A DNA stretch of 64,000 bases from Aureisphaera sp963669405 (GCA_963669405.2 CAXXHF010000002.1:1364001-1428000), one strand, 5' to 3'. Numbered from the stretch's first letter, positions 19,301 through 25,418 are shown. Program-made: numbers and translations. Notes: a model not told the origin generated them from the letters alone.

Positions 19301-21255
19301 GAGGGCAATCCCTTACAAGCAACCCAACTGTAGAAGAAGAAGGAAGCCCTGTGCTGGAAGTGGATAACAATACCTACACCACTTGGATCCCGGGATCGTT
19401 ATTGAACGAAACGGCCCATAGTAATATAAACTATAAGTGGTCTGCCGAAGTATTGTTGGAAACTCCTTTGGCAGTAAACGATAGCCTTAAGGTAGGGAAG
19501 TTGGCCTTTGTAAGTGGAGTGAATGGATTTGCAGGCAACTCCAACCGCCTTAACGAGCTGGAACTGTACATTACCAACGATGCAGGTGAATACAAACCCG
19601 CTTTCTATAGTACCTCTACCACCGAAGGTGTAGATACAGAACATATAGATGTAAGCACGATATACGGTATTTCCGAAGCCGAAGCTTTAACCCGAGGAAT
19701 TACGTTCGATTTTGAGTCTGACTTTAAGAGCGTCACTTGGGAAGCAAGCCTACAGCTTAACGACAGCATTTACAGTGTAGAAAAAGGCCAATTGTTGGTA
19801 AACAGGACGGTAGACACTACAGCACCTGCCACCGTAGATGTAAATACCATTTCCCAATTGGGAGGTACGGGCAGCACCCCCTTCCAGTTTAGGGAAATGG
19901 AATACCGTCTTACAACGGAGGAAAACTCCATTGCAGATTATTTCCCGCTCAATGAAGGTACGGGACAGCCCAACAACGAGAAGTCTACACTTGCCATGGA
20001 CGTAGTGGCCAGTAGCGACCCTTGGGGCATTAGCGCCTTTGTAGACGATGCTGCAGCCAATAGGACGTATTATAAACAAGTAGGCGACAGACGTTACGAA
20101 TTGAGTAACCATTTAGGGAATGTTTTAAGTGTGGTTAGTGACAAAAAAATTCCTACCTTAGTTTCAAGTTCTTTGAGTTACTTTAATGCTGACGTAAAAG
20201 CGTATAATGATTACTATCCCTTTGGATCGCTCCTACCAAACAGGCACCAGAATACCTCCGATTACCGCTATGGTTTCCAGGGACAGGAGATGGACGATGA
20301 GGTTAAAGGAGAAGGGAACTCCATCAACTATAAGTTCCGTATGCACGACCCGAGGGTGGGAAGGTTCTTTAGTAGAGATCCTCTCTCTAATCAATATGCT
20401 TATAATTCACCCTATGCTTTTAGTGAGAACAGAATTATAGACTACATTGAAATGGAGGGGTTGGAAAAAAAGCGTACTGAAGATAAAGAAAATGATTGGA
20501 CCACAGACTTCAATATTGGTGATTGGCTTCGAGGAAGGTATAATGCTTTATATGGTTTCTTTGGTGATAGATCTGCCGTTCACGAATCAATAGAGAAAGC
20601 CAATGATGCAGGTGAATATAAAGCAGCACAAGAAATTCGTGATATCCAAAGAAACCAAAATCAGAGACAAATTCGATGGGTATTTACTGCTGCAGAGATT
20701 TATGGCGAGGTCCTAGGGTCTGGAGAATTGGGACGATTATATATGTATCATGTTGAAGGTGATAAAGATGTTTATGAAGTTTATAATGCATATACCGTAT
20801 TTGGAACTGATTATGCAAAAGGAGAGGATGGAGTTTTTGCAACATTAAGTGCATTACCGGTTGTAGGTAGATTAAAATACCTCAAACATCTCAAACATCT
20901 TAAGCACGCTGATAAATTAAAGTGGGCAAATAAATATGGGAAATGTCAAGAATTTGCCACAGAATTTATGAGTAAATTTGCCAAGAAGTTATCAGATGAA
21001 GGAGCGACGGTTATAAAACATGAGATTAATCTTGGGAATGGTGTTAGTATTGGGACTGAAACAAAAAGATTGACAGATAATGGATTACACCAGTTTATTG
21101 AAGTAATTGAAGATGGAAAATCAATAATATATGATAATTTGCACCCTAAAGGAATTGAGAAAGAGTTTTATAAGTTAGATGCATATATTCCAAATCAAGG
21201 TGTAATACTTGATATATTAGAAAACGCAAAAAATGTTGTAAAAAAGATCGAATAA
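10390..21255 (+). CDS. Giant RHS-repeat polymorphic toxin with papain-like C-terminal tip
   Basis: A 3621-aa secreted protein (signal peptide to about residue 28, LSLHAQ). The N-terminal 1400 residues are beta-rich. Calcium-type Asp repeats (DEDNDGVPDVCDDCPNNPDP) occur near residues 1447-1500. YD/RHS repeats run from about residue 2125 (YDQAGNLVQTVSPEG, YDKLGRI, YDADNRI, FEYDGLGNRIAKR), interrupted by lectin-like insertions near residues 2220-2400 and 2990-3180. The core is at about 3233-3327 (LSNHLGNVLSVVSD, YYPFG, HDPRVGRFFSRDPL). The variable tip (about 3328-3621) is AT-rich and contains KCQEFA (Cys3519), GLHQFI (His3567) and IYDNL (Asp3582), the order of a papain-like peptidase/deamidase toxin. 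The RHS shell and core are certain; the enzyme class of the tip is inference. The likely immunity gene follows after 2 nt. Confidence 0.85.
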   Translation: MIVFKNISASYCKLFLYLFGFLSLSLHAQVNEVWIDQQYHDHLDMTLGGSFTITDLDVNIPLPYTSFHSNPYIKLWVDEDETQGPYVHYSYRVTLNITPKLLDGSTGTSYTKTLAIEYNPHANGADFNDAVYHEMNNRSGADITISAIIYEDLDNNTSSSITPSNIKMETGLMVERYYDLQGTPNPNVSVGTNSISITWIPTDGALSYDVEWTWIDSYNENTGSSSARDANDIFLSERDFELNSTRINTTEASYELPNVYSNGYLVYRVRSVGVFLDNTQTVKVSDWSSVPSTNSDTKVSHWPEKIHITNPEPLMNWQFQASYAEEGKKKEVVSYFDGTLRNRQTVTKINSENNGQGVAVVGEVVYDNQGRPAVEILPVPANDNPNHLGFHPNFNKSPLSGGNDPYTHHNFDWDASGEECGVAITGLSSNSGAGKYYSTNNSSASTFANLIPSSEDPNNSTEAYPFSQIEYTPDNTGRIARKSGVGYYHQLGTQHEMKYFYATPEQEELDRLFGYEVGYKMHYKKNMVIDPNGQISLSYIDPQGRTIATALAGGSPVSLEGLEDEVDASGTLHQNFTIDLLGSNGPNSPNDNNYEYATGNFGPLLDGLEYEAQKVAITNAPYNFDYNLNLTQQAFVPECLQPSSNGYPFVYQLELNVNNDCEPTLIVAPNNGDRIKSQVGNYSGPAPSGLYNLIPSNTSYAYNEDFTGDHAVEAFPIGNFGVMKKLYVDEDALNYFADDYIEQMIANNSNCLAEFIAPTPEDLCASSCAECRYMLVGLEYEEGGSNPPSPTVTDYIALHTGANYTGFPVWLDLTQAQRDEFEAFLALQWEELLAICQADCTIDGDNYDSSQDPTDFQTYSCSFAISWMLNDMKPSGQYGDSYTVIDGNGVPQNQMDPDTNIFNEDNLLYHPTQQNVHWRSPLHYSEQTNPPHYFTLGGAIAYVTIEEDGNGGYIPPILPNVPIITETIGAQEIYKVEPHHLLNVNDFLDIWQPQWAESLVQYHPEYCYYAYTLGLCNLTSNITIDGNSVSVNTDLYDDYLNSIDYAAAASEGYLNNDLSILNNDPYFIVSNSYDPSAAAGTNGWKQTIMKQALQYQNSGNNYDGTEYSMLQSIYLTMTCSSVDTNCTPPTHSNVLSQVSNNFNSLEKDEFWQRYIGNYRSLKQKIQYVMLNRYAAEQGCYNGCIELETTPSNVMDILQNYTIPSGMDTPFATANNGLCSYEHANIYYEKEKRFIPLDALYDSSETNEDIIIDLENQTDVNHYIETGQCPMGRDLEIFLDGIVNERVNVDDPLDITSATWSFSGQYLSLDLLEDFGWNTTDNTSSMDVSTTVNATVLTFDFIAPNLNDVLVLEIPASVSNTYNWDYYATSNGWYIERMSEVYFDTWNSTTQEFEFLVKARIRQLSGGTPTNGFTEVVLSGHTVARIGLCSLESQDTPGLPGEVLEDDEDNDGVPDVCDDCPNNPDPNCACGNWDSDGDGDYDLCDPCPNDATNSCSSVTCLWEIDLANNRENDNPARWVLRIPIAADQPGTGDDTFVVEFDAKLIPDRFTFSYGGQSFNSKYVSSDINTYWSQLEGETVNMRVVSNPGMTQDDSESCSELDNGFGSPILITSADHGGTTGTGSFQFTRLPQNSYLTIEAYSPIPGHGLRIGVDCALGNPTDYNVDFISANDCAPGFTSSFLTTDDTILEADGTFESYAPSIYNTNPNNSCEIIPAVDGDFLIPEAASVSGNWNITRSGYLMLSADKLQSFLGCDYLDATNGTGSQCHTYHDTYLCQKRGMAPSTSPGDYFVTTHLSSTVGFGDAIKTTLTNLVPGEMYTVSFDQSILAARSQSVSPGDYAESRIIVGSQIIESPLQMPVILGDVVGDYTDNNVWQRASFTFIAEAATQGLRIQTKHYNVTGGNSSAYFAIDNVTATAFPTNNQTACDCIPQSVAPQSCTDRYTDFVNAIDAITDYIPIPEFPASGETGYEEGLEYFCNQNYAYITEGYLIYLNAFNIQSIEHPQFITIGEFGATALNYGFNNYALVISDYAGHITGGGSFTWAEYAQSYVIQHPDICPPAPFIPGGFPTIIDTNDCREFAFNVTTVYAQDDYETYVAHLKGEFKANYIEEAMAVAEETFSMTYSDKEYQYTLYYYDQAGNLVQTVSPEGVDRFTKTELTGATGNDIQTARNTNTNITGAVPDHELETQYVYNSLNQLVAQRTPDGGVTRFAYDKLGRIIASQNDNQAFGSSNLMLIEEEPGKFSISHNDQGTQVTRIGPHWKGAYGIDLLENNGYVEWEILGTPEDVKNMSVGLSYTNTLEADLADHPFYSIDYHMYTYIGGNGTVNRILPIGHSNISAPSSGVFNIGDVLKIERLDGIINMYQNGTIWGTFGETNPGEPMRVDIAMLRSGTKISNLKVVDYGASGVAPPEHYSYTKYDGLGRIVEAGEIMTPLTTYEITTEGRLQKTAGGTTTLVDGFDNTYTRNEVTQTFYDSPVTISSGVAGDPINSSDDLFEDFSLSTLRNRVSGVIYKEKISPSILHTINFDNAIFYNYDIHGNVKELAMYYPELRIENAFADQHIKKVAYDYDLVSGNVKQVTFQKGKNDQFMHRYSYDADNRITHVETSTTGTIWEKDASYQYYEHGPLARMTVGDKNVQGTDYAYTLQGWLKAVNGEYIKNPNNDFGTDGTNGSLIARDAFGYSLGYFDGDYTSIYSTTDSFSLSNSSANDLYNGNIRQMVTSIRSNGDAMLNSQINQYQYDQLNRIVGMTSDSRESINETGPGLSFTSYNTSYSYDRNGNLKDLMRNAFNETNTSTGPVAMDDLTYNYTPGTNQLGLVNDAVTGDPYTTDLEDQAVNDATFDPNDTNTHNYIYDDLGQLVMDRSELLTIDWRVDGKVSKVEKYVDDTFAKVSETIEFEYDGLGNRIAKRVINDLTGDIVGYHYTRDAQGNVMSVIETEADSQDILNNTFTSIGTAEHHIYGSSRLGIEKHTVGGQSLTSNPTVEEEGSPVLEVDNNTYTTWIPGSLLNETAHSNINYKWSAEVLLETPLAVNDSLKVGKLAFVSGVNGFAGNSNRLNELELYITNDAGEYKPAFYSTSTTEGVDTEHIDVSTIYGISEAEALTRGITFDFESDFKSVTWEASLQLNDSIYSVEKGQLLVNRTVDTTAPATVDVNTISQLGGTGSTPFQFREMEYRLTTEENSIADYFPLNEGTGQPNNEKSTLAMDVVASSDPWGISAFVDDAAANRTYYKQVGDRRYELSNHLGNVLSVVSDKKIPTLVSSSLSYFNADVKAYNDYYPFGSLLPNRHQNTSDYRYGFQGQEMDDEVKGEGNSINYKFRMHDPRVGRFFSRDPLSNQYAYNSPYAFSENRIIDYIEMEGLEKKRTEDKENDWTTDFNIGDWLRGRYNALYGFFGDRSAVHESIEKANDAGEYKAAQEIRDIQRNQNQRQIRWVFTAAEIYGEVLGSGELGRLYMYHVEGDKDVYEVYNAYTVFGTDYAKGEDGVFATLSALPVVGRLKYLKHLKHLKHADKLKWANKYGKCQEFATEFMSKFAKKLSDEGATVIKHEINLGNGVSIGTETKRLTDNGLHQFIEVIEDGKSIIYDNLHPKGIEKEFYKLDAYIPNQGVILDILENAKNVVKKIE
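20209..20371 (+). repeat. RHS core segment, copy 1 (in the intact gene)
   Basis: This stretch encodes DYYPFGSLLPNRHQ through DPRVGRFF in the full-length RHS gene. It recurs at about 22,302-22,461, with near-identical nucleotides in its second half, and in shortened form at 24,047-24,150. The sequence after it differs completely in each copy, so it marks the boundary between the constant body and the exchangeable tip and could serve as the homologous recombination site. Confidence 0.8.
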
Positions 21256-21257
21256 TT

Positions 21258-21563
21258 ATGGGTACAAAGGATATTGAAACATTAAAAATTGTTGTAGGCA
21301 AACCAACCCTTTTTTTAATAAATAAGGTTGAAGAATTTCATATTTTCCTTCAAGGATATAGTTTATCAAAAAATGATGGAAATCTTATTCTTAATTATAT
21401 TGATAATGATTTTTCAAGTTTTATAAAAAATCTTTCACCTGAAGAGGAAGAGGTTCGTTGGTATAGATCTATAAGATACAACTCATCAACAGATTCCCAC
21501 TCCTTAGAATTGCTTAGAAATTACTTTATCCCATTTCTTGAAGAATTAGAAGGTAATAGGTAA
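21258..21563 (+). CDS. Candidate immunity protein for the papain-like RHS tip
   Basis: A 101-aa cytoplasmic protein without signal peptide or membrane helix, acidic and rich in Leu, Ile and Asp/Glu. It starts 2 nt after the RHS toxin stop, the standard place for a cognate immunity gene, and shares the low-GC composition of the toxin tip. I recognise no family. The stop codon (21,561-21,563) lies directly at the apparent left end of the IS1-type element, so the natural C terminus may have been altered by the insertion. The immunity role is inferred from position only. Confidence 0.6.
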   Translation: MGTKDIETLKIVVGKPTLFLINKVEEFHIFLQGYSLSKNDGNLILNYIDNDFSSFIKNLSPEEEEVRWYRSIRYNSSTDSHSLELLRNYFIPFLEELEGNR

Positions 21564-21564
21564 T

Positions 21565-22283
21565 GGTAGTGTAGTAAACTGGCGCTTTTATATTGTAGGG
21601 GTATGAAATGCAAATATTGTCATCAATCTGATGTACTCAAAAAAGGGAAACGAAAACACATTCAACGGTATTTCTGTAAAAGGTGTAATAGGTATTTTCA
21701 AGATAGTTATTCCTATAAGGCATATTCTGAAGACACTAATAATTTGATTGTAAGTTTGCTTAAAGAAGGTTGTAGTGTTCGAGGTATTTCAAGGGTAATT
21801 CAAGTAACCACAAAGACGGTACTTTCAAGAATGCTCAAGATTAGTGAACAAATAACAATACCATACTTTAATCAACTAGGATGCAAGTTTGAAGTAGATG
21901 AGTTATGGAGTTTTATTGGAAGTAAAGACAATGTCGCTTGGATTACGTATACTTTAGAAAGGCAAACTAGAGATGTGATTGATTTTATTGTCGGGAGAAA
22001 AACAATAGAAAATATCAAACCACTAATCAACAAACTATTGTTGCTTAAACCAAAGCGTATTTATACAGATGGATTAAATATTTATCCGAGTTTGATTCCA
22101 AAAGAGATTCATAAACGATTTCGATATTGCACCAATAGGATTGAACGTAAGAATCTTACCTTACGAACACATATTAAAAGACTTTCACGAAAGACAATTT
22201 GTTTTTCGCGAAAGCAAGAATATTTAGAAGCGCACCTCAAAATTTACTTTTGGGGTTAATTTTTTCTACATTTACAAGAGTTC
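21565..22283 (+). mobile_element. IS1-family insertion sequence (right end uncertain)
   Basis: The element carries one IS1-type transposase gene. The left end appears to start at GGTAGTGTAGTAAACTGG (21,565). The right end is not clear: the best imperfect match in reverse complement is GTAAATGTAG near 22,268-22,280, and no clean target duplication is visible. It lies between the candidate immunity gene and a displaced RHS core fragment, so it or an ancestor may have promoted the rearrangement. The right boundary is approximate. Confidence 0.6.
21603..22259 (+). CDS. IS1-family transposase
   Basis: A 218-aa transposase. The N terminus has a zinc-ribbon pattern (Cys3, Cys6, Cys25, Cys28), followed by a helix-turn-helix region (about 55-80) and a DDE catalytic domain with Asp99 (FEVDELWSF), Asp156 (YTDGLN) and a glutamate in the signature NRIERKNLTLRTHIKRLSRKT region. 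Unlike enterobacterial IS1, which needs a frameshift between insA and insB, this is one uninterrupted frame, as is common in Bacteroidota. The length is full, so it may be active. The stop is in frame with the downstream displaced RHS fragment. Confidence 0.85.
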   Translation: MKCKYCHQSDVLKKGKRKHIQRYFCKRCNRYFQDSYSYKAYSEDTNNLIVSLLKEGCSVRGISRVIQVTTKTVLSRMLKISEQITIPYFNQLGCKFEVDELWSFIGSKDNVAWITYTLERQTRDVIDFIVGRKTIENIKPLINKLLLLKPKRIYTDGLNIYPSLIPKEIHKRFRYCTNRIERKNLTLRTHIKRLSRKTICFSRKQEYLEAHLKIYFWG

Positions 22284-22298
22284 TTTGAAATACTCATA

Positions 22299-22461
22299 GG
22301 CTACTATCCCTTCGGCCAGTTGTTACCCAACCGCCATCAAAACACAAGCGATTATAGGTACGGTTTCCAAGGCCAGGAGATGGATGACGAAGTGAAAGGT
22401 GAAGGAAACTCCATCAACTACAAGTTCCGTATGCACGACCCAAGGGTGGGGAGGTTCTTTG
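22299..22461 (+). repeat. RHS core segment, copy 2 (displaced)
   Basis: It begins GGCTACTATCCCTTCGG and encodes YYPFGQLLPNRHQ through DPRVGRFF, matching the core of the full-length RHS gene at 20,209-20,371. The last third is nearly identical at the nucleotide level, including synonymous sites. The preceding sequence is IS-derived or unrelated, so only the recombination-competent core end and the tip were retained. Confidence 0.8.
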
Positions 22462-23369
22462 CGGTGGATCCTTTAACGTATAAATATCCTTGGTATTCCC
22501 CTTATCAGTTCAGCGGGAACAAGGTTATCCAGTTCATTGAATTAGAAGGAAAGGAAGAGTTCAGGAATTTGGGAGAATTCGATCCTTATGCAGAAGGAAT
22601 GGCTTTGGACCAGATATGGGATAGAGCAGTAGATGGCGCTGGAAATCTAATGATAGGGCTGTTTACATTGAGGATGGATGATGAGACTGAAGGGTTGCTT
22701 ATCTATAGGTTTATGACTGAGAAGCTCAAGGTTAATGTCCCTGAAGGAGTCAGTGCCATGCAGTTGGGTCAGAACTTCAATTTCAAGAAAAGGAATCGTT
22801 CCATTACTGTTGAACCGGATAAGGGAATATTGTCGGAGCTACTGGATTATACGGTGAGTACTGTGGACGTAGTGGGGATTTATCTTGGCAAGAATGGAGT
22901 CTTTATGGCAGTTAGATCTTCTCCAATCACTGGAGGTGCGATTTCCAAGGTTCTGCGGAGTTTAAAGATAAATGCTAGGACAAAAGAGATTCTCGATGAT
23001 GTGAATTTTAAAGATTTGGCCACAGGTAAAGCCATTAGAGATTTTGAAGCTGAAGGAATAGCTATCTTTGAGGAAACATTCCAGACCACCGCTAGGGCGA
23101 TTAATAATCTAGATAGTAAAGCAGGTGATTTTATTGTAACCTCTGGGAAGTATGCCAATAAATCTGTAGACCTAGTAACTGCTGCAGGAGGCTCCAATTT
23201 TAAACTTGAAGATTTTATTAAATCAGTTGATAGGCATTATTTAAAAGATGGTGTAGATTTAGTAAATATAGATATCAGGAAGCTTGGTGATGAAGCTAAG
23301 AAGATGATAAAAGACCATGTAAGTAAAATGAGTGAAGCAAGACAAGCAAAAACTGTAATCACAGAATAA
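22320..23369 (+). CDS. Displaced RHS core fragment with CdiA-CT-like toxin tip
   Basis: The homologous frame begins at about 22,299 but has no upstream ATG. The first possible start is TTG at 22,320, giving 349 aa, and the next Met is in EMDDEVKG. Residues 1-50 are RHS core (through DPRVGRFFAVDPL), then about 300 residues of a tip unrelated to the first one. Its end (AGDFIVTSGKYANKSVDLV ... FIKSVDRHYLKDGVDLV) follows the pattern of CdiA-type C-terminal nuclease domains; this is a tentative resemblance. There is no signal peptide, so it cannot be exported alone and is probably a stored alternative tip. A candidate immunity gene lies 71 nt downstream. Confidence 0.7.
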   Translation: MLPNRHQNTSDYRYGFQGQEMDDEVKGEGNSINYKFRMHDPRVGRFFAVDPLTYKYPWYSPYQFSGNKVIQFIELEGKEEFRNLGEFDPYAEGMALDQIWDRAVDGAGNLMIGLFTLRMDDETEGLLIYRFMTEKLKVNVPEGVSAMQLGQNFNFKKRNRSITVEPDKGILSELLDYTVSTVDVVGIYLGKNGVFMAVRSSPITGGAISKVLRSLKINARTKEILDDVNFKDLATGKAIRDFEAEGIAIFEETFQTTARAINNLDSKAGDFIVTSGKYANKSVDLVTAAGGSNFKLEDFIKSVDRHYLKDGVDLVNIDIRKLGDEAKKMIKDHVSKMSEARQAKTVITE

Positions 23370-23440
23370 TGGCAACAATTTGATGGTTAGGAAACCAAGT
23401 TGATTGCTTAAAATTAACTTATTAATAAAAATTACAAATT

Positions 23441-23905
23441 ATGGGAATGGCAACTCGAATTTATGGTTGTATTACTGAATTAGAGTATGGGCTAGTAGGC
23501 TCAGATATTCAAAACAGAATAAATGATTATAATGAGAATATTCTAGAAAGTTTGCCGTTGGAATCTGAATGGCCACCTCTAGTAAGAAAAATGTTTTGCA
23601 TAACGAAGAATTCTGATTTTCCAAAAGAGGGGCCAAATTTTGGTTATGGTGGTAGAATAATTCACTTTGGAGCCAATTTTAAATCAGTGGAATATGATTG
23701 GAAAGAATGGAAAGTTAAATTCGAAAAGCTTTTGTCTGAATTAATTTGGTCTCATGCGGAAGTACATTTTGTAACTGAGTATTCAGGTATACAGAGCTTT
23801 CAGTGGAGAATAAAGTTTGGCGAAATTGATAAAGAAATAGAAATAGTCAAGCCATTTGCCAAGGAATTATGGGAATATAATGGAATTAAAGAATGGGATG
23901 AGTGA
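23441..23905 (+). CDS. Candidate immunity protein of the displaced tip
   Basis: A 154-aa soluble protein, acidic and rich in Trp, Tyr and Phe (EYDWKEWKVKFEKLL, SFQWRIKFGEI). There is no signal peptide, membrane helix or catalytic motif. A second Met lies at residue 3. It follows the displaced RHS tip by 71 nt in the same direction and is followed by a strong hairpin terminator, so tip and immunity form one cassette. Retention of an intact frame fits the need to keep immunity after a tip is replaced. Family unknown; role inferred from position. Confidence 0.55.
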   Translation: MGMATRIYGCITELEYGLVGSDIQNRINDYNENILESLPLESEWPPLVRKMFCITKNSDFPKEGPNFGYGGRIIHFGANFKSVEYDWKEWKVKFEKLLSELIWSHAEVHFVTEYSGIQSFQWRIKFGEIDKEIEIVKPFAKELWEYNGIKEWDE

Positions 23906-23941
23906 TGTTCCAAAATAGGACATTGTAAACCCCCGCTAGCG

Positions 23942-23957
23942 CCCGTCTCCAGACGGG
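23942..23957. repeat. Short perfect hairpin CCCGTCT/AGACGGG
   Basis: A 7-bp perfect stem with a 2-nt loop, preceded by the palindrome CGCTAGCG. It is GC-rich relative to its surroundings and lies between the second immunity gene and the terminator. Possibly a small repetitive element or extra terminator stem. Confidence 0.5.
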
Positions 23958-23981
23958 TGCTTTCGTATGAGTAAGAAATTG

Positions 23982-24013
23982 AAAAAATGCTACTGAGAAC
24001 AGTAGCATTTTTT
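23982..24013 (+). terminator. Bidirectional-looking intrinsic terminator
   Basis: Stem ATGCTACTG/CAGTAGCAT (9 bp, loop AGAA) preceded by six A and followed by six T. It closes the displaced toxin-immunity cassette and separates it from the third RHS core relic. Confidence 0.85.
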
Positions 24014-24043
24014 CTATCTTAGAATAATGTTCTTTTACATAAA

Positions 24044-24170
24044 GGCTACTATCCCTTCGGATCACTGCTGCCAAACAGGCACCAAAATACTAGTGATTAC
24101 AGGTATGGTTTTCTGGGCCAGGAGATGGACGGTGAGGTAAAAGATAAATGCATTTCCGTTAATCAATAGG
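24044..24170 (+). pseudogene. Third RHS core fragment, degraded relic
   Basis: Starting with the same GGCTACTATCCCTTCGG as the other displaced copy, this encodes YYPFGSLLPNRHQNTSDYRY and then GFLGQEMDGEVK, after which homology is lost and a TAG follows at 24,168. No DPxxGRF motif, tip or immunity gene remains. It is the remnant of an older tip cassette. Shared GTTCTTT and CATA motifs occur 10-25 nt upstream in both displaced copies. Confidence 0.75.
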
Positions 24171-24665
24171 TTATAAATAAAATTAGTCTTCTTTGGGAGG
24201 CCTACTTAGGTTCTGACATATTGGAAGTTTGAGGAAATGCTTAAAATAATGGTTTAAAATCTACATCTGATTCAAACTGGTACTTACATAAATTTGTTTT
24301 ATAAAATGTAAATATTGTCCTATAGGAGCCTGTAAAACTTCGATTTCTTTTCTAAAGGAAAGACCATAGATTTATGCTCAAAAAATTTGAATAAATTAAT
24401 AATGCAATAAAGCATTAAATGGCAGTCTTTTAAAACTTCATTAACCAGATTATCCAAAAATTGTTTTGCCATTGATAATTTTTATGTTTATTTTGACGTT
24501 ATAATTTTACACGATCCCTCTCCTGTGTAAAATAATCATAAAGCAACATTTCTTTTATAGGTAAATACCCATAATTAAAAGATAATGGAGCCTATGATCA
24601 TATTAATCCCTATACAGGGATTACATAAAACAACATAAAATCTCCCTCCAAGTGAAACGCTGGAT
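24171..24665. other. AT-rich intergenic region upstream of the AraC-type gene
   Basis: No convincing coding frame. It contains a perfect inverted repeat ATTTTACAC/GTGTAAAAT (24,504-24,533, 12-nt loop), which could be a regulator-binding site or a weak terminator, and a smaller AATGC/GCATT pair near 24,401-24,416. The region probably includes the promoter of the AraC-type gene and decayed DNA of the RHS locus. Confidence 0.5.
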
Positions 24666-25418
24666 ATGAAACAATATCGATCGAGCTTAATAATGCTCTG
24701 TCTTGTATTTTCTTTGCTTTTTAGTATTGGTTGGTCACAAACTACCACACAAAATAGCCTTTTTATAAGTGAATCTGCATGGAACCATCACACAATTGCA
24801 ATAGATGCATACATGCCTGTTTTGGAAGAATTCGCATCAAATAAAGAGAACATTTTACGAGAACGGGAAAAAAGGTTGTTGGCTCAATCCCTATTAGCTC
24901 TTTGTTGTATTTTATTAGGATTTACCTACTGGAAACTTAGACGGGTAGAATCTAAGTACAAGAAATTACTTCTTAAAACGAAACAAAGGACTGCAAAAGA
25001 GAATACTTCAAGTAAAGCAATTCCCCTAAAAATTACTGACAGTATCCTCAGGAACATAAATACTTTTGAACGGGAGAAAGGGTATCTAGATCCTACCATA
25101 ACCCTCCAAAGTCTAGCCAAGGAACTAGGGACCAACTCTTCGTACCTTTCAAAAATTGTAAACCGAGACAAGGAAAAGTCTTTCGCCAAGTATATATCTG
25201 ACCTCCGGATAGAACACTCTATCCAAAGACTAAAAACCGATAGAAAATTCCTTAACTATAAAATAAGTGCTATAGCTCAAGATACGGGCTTCAGCACCAC
25301 CGAATCCTTTTCGAGAGCCTTCAAGAAAAAGACGGGGCAACATCCTTCGCACTTTATGACACAATTGAAGGAAAAAACAACCCAAAGAACTAAATCCGTT
25401 GTTGGTATGGAAAGGTAA
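24666..25418 (+). CDS. Membrane-anchored AraC-family transcriptional regulator
   Basis: A 250-aa protein with a signal-like hydrophobic segment (residues 8-25), a short extracytoplasmic part, a second membrane helix (about 73-90, LLAQSLLALCCILLGF), a basic linker and a C-terminal AraC-type double helix-turn-helix (about 130-235: LQSLAKELGTNSSYLSKIVN, then ISAIAQDTGFSTTESFSRAF). Flavobacterial relatives usually carry several TPR repeats in the extracytoplasmic half; here that part is reduced to about 45 residues. It is monocistronic. The inverted repeat at 24,504-24,533 is a possible autoregulatory site. The DNA-binding role is well supported; signal and targets unknown. Confidence 0.8.
   Translation: MKQYRSSLIMLCLVFSLLFSIGWSQTTTQNSLFISESAWNHHTIAIDAYMPVLEEFASNKENILREREKRLLAQSLLALCCILLGFTYWKLRRVESKYKKLLLKTKQRTAKENTSSKAIPLKITDSILRNINTFEREKGYLDPTITLQSLAKELGTNSSYLSKIVNRDKEKSFAKYISDLRIEHSIQRLKTDRKFLNYKISAIAQDTGFSTTESFSRAFKKKTGQHPSHFMTQLKEKTTQRTKSVVGMER

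Noticed and set aside
20207..20440. 77-aa plus-strand frame over the RHS core
   Set aside because: Overlaps the conserved core in another frame; no support as a separate gene.
21565..22283. Calling a complete composite transposon carrying the toxin cassette
   Set aside because: Only one IS copy is seen and its right inverted repeat is unclear; no flanking second copy or target duplication.
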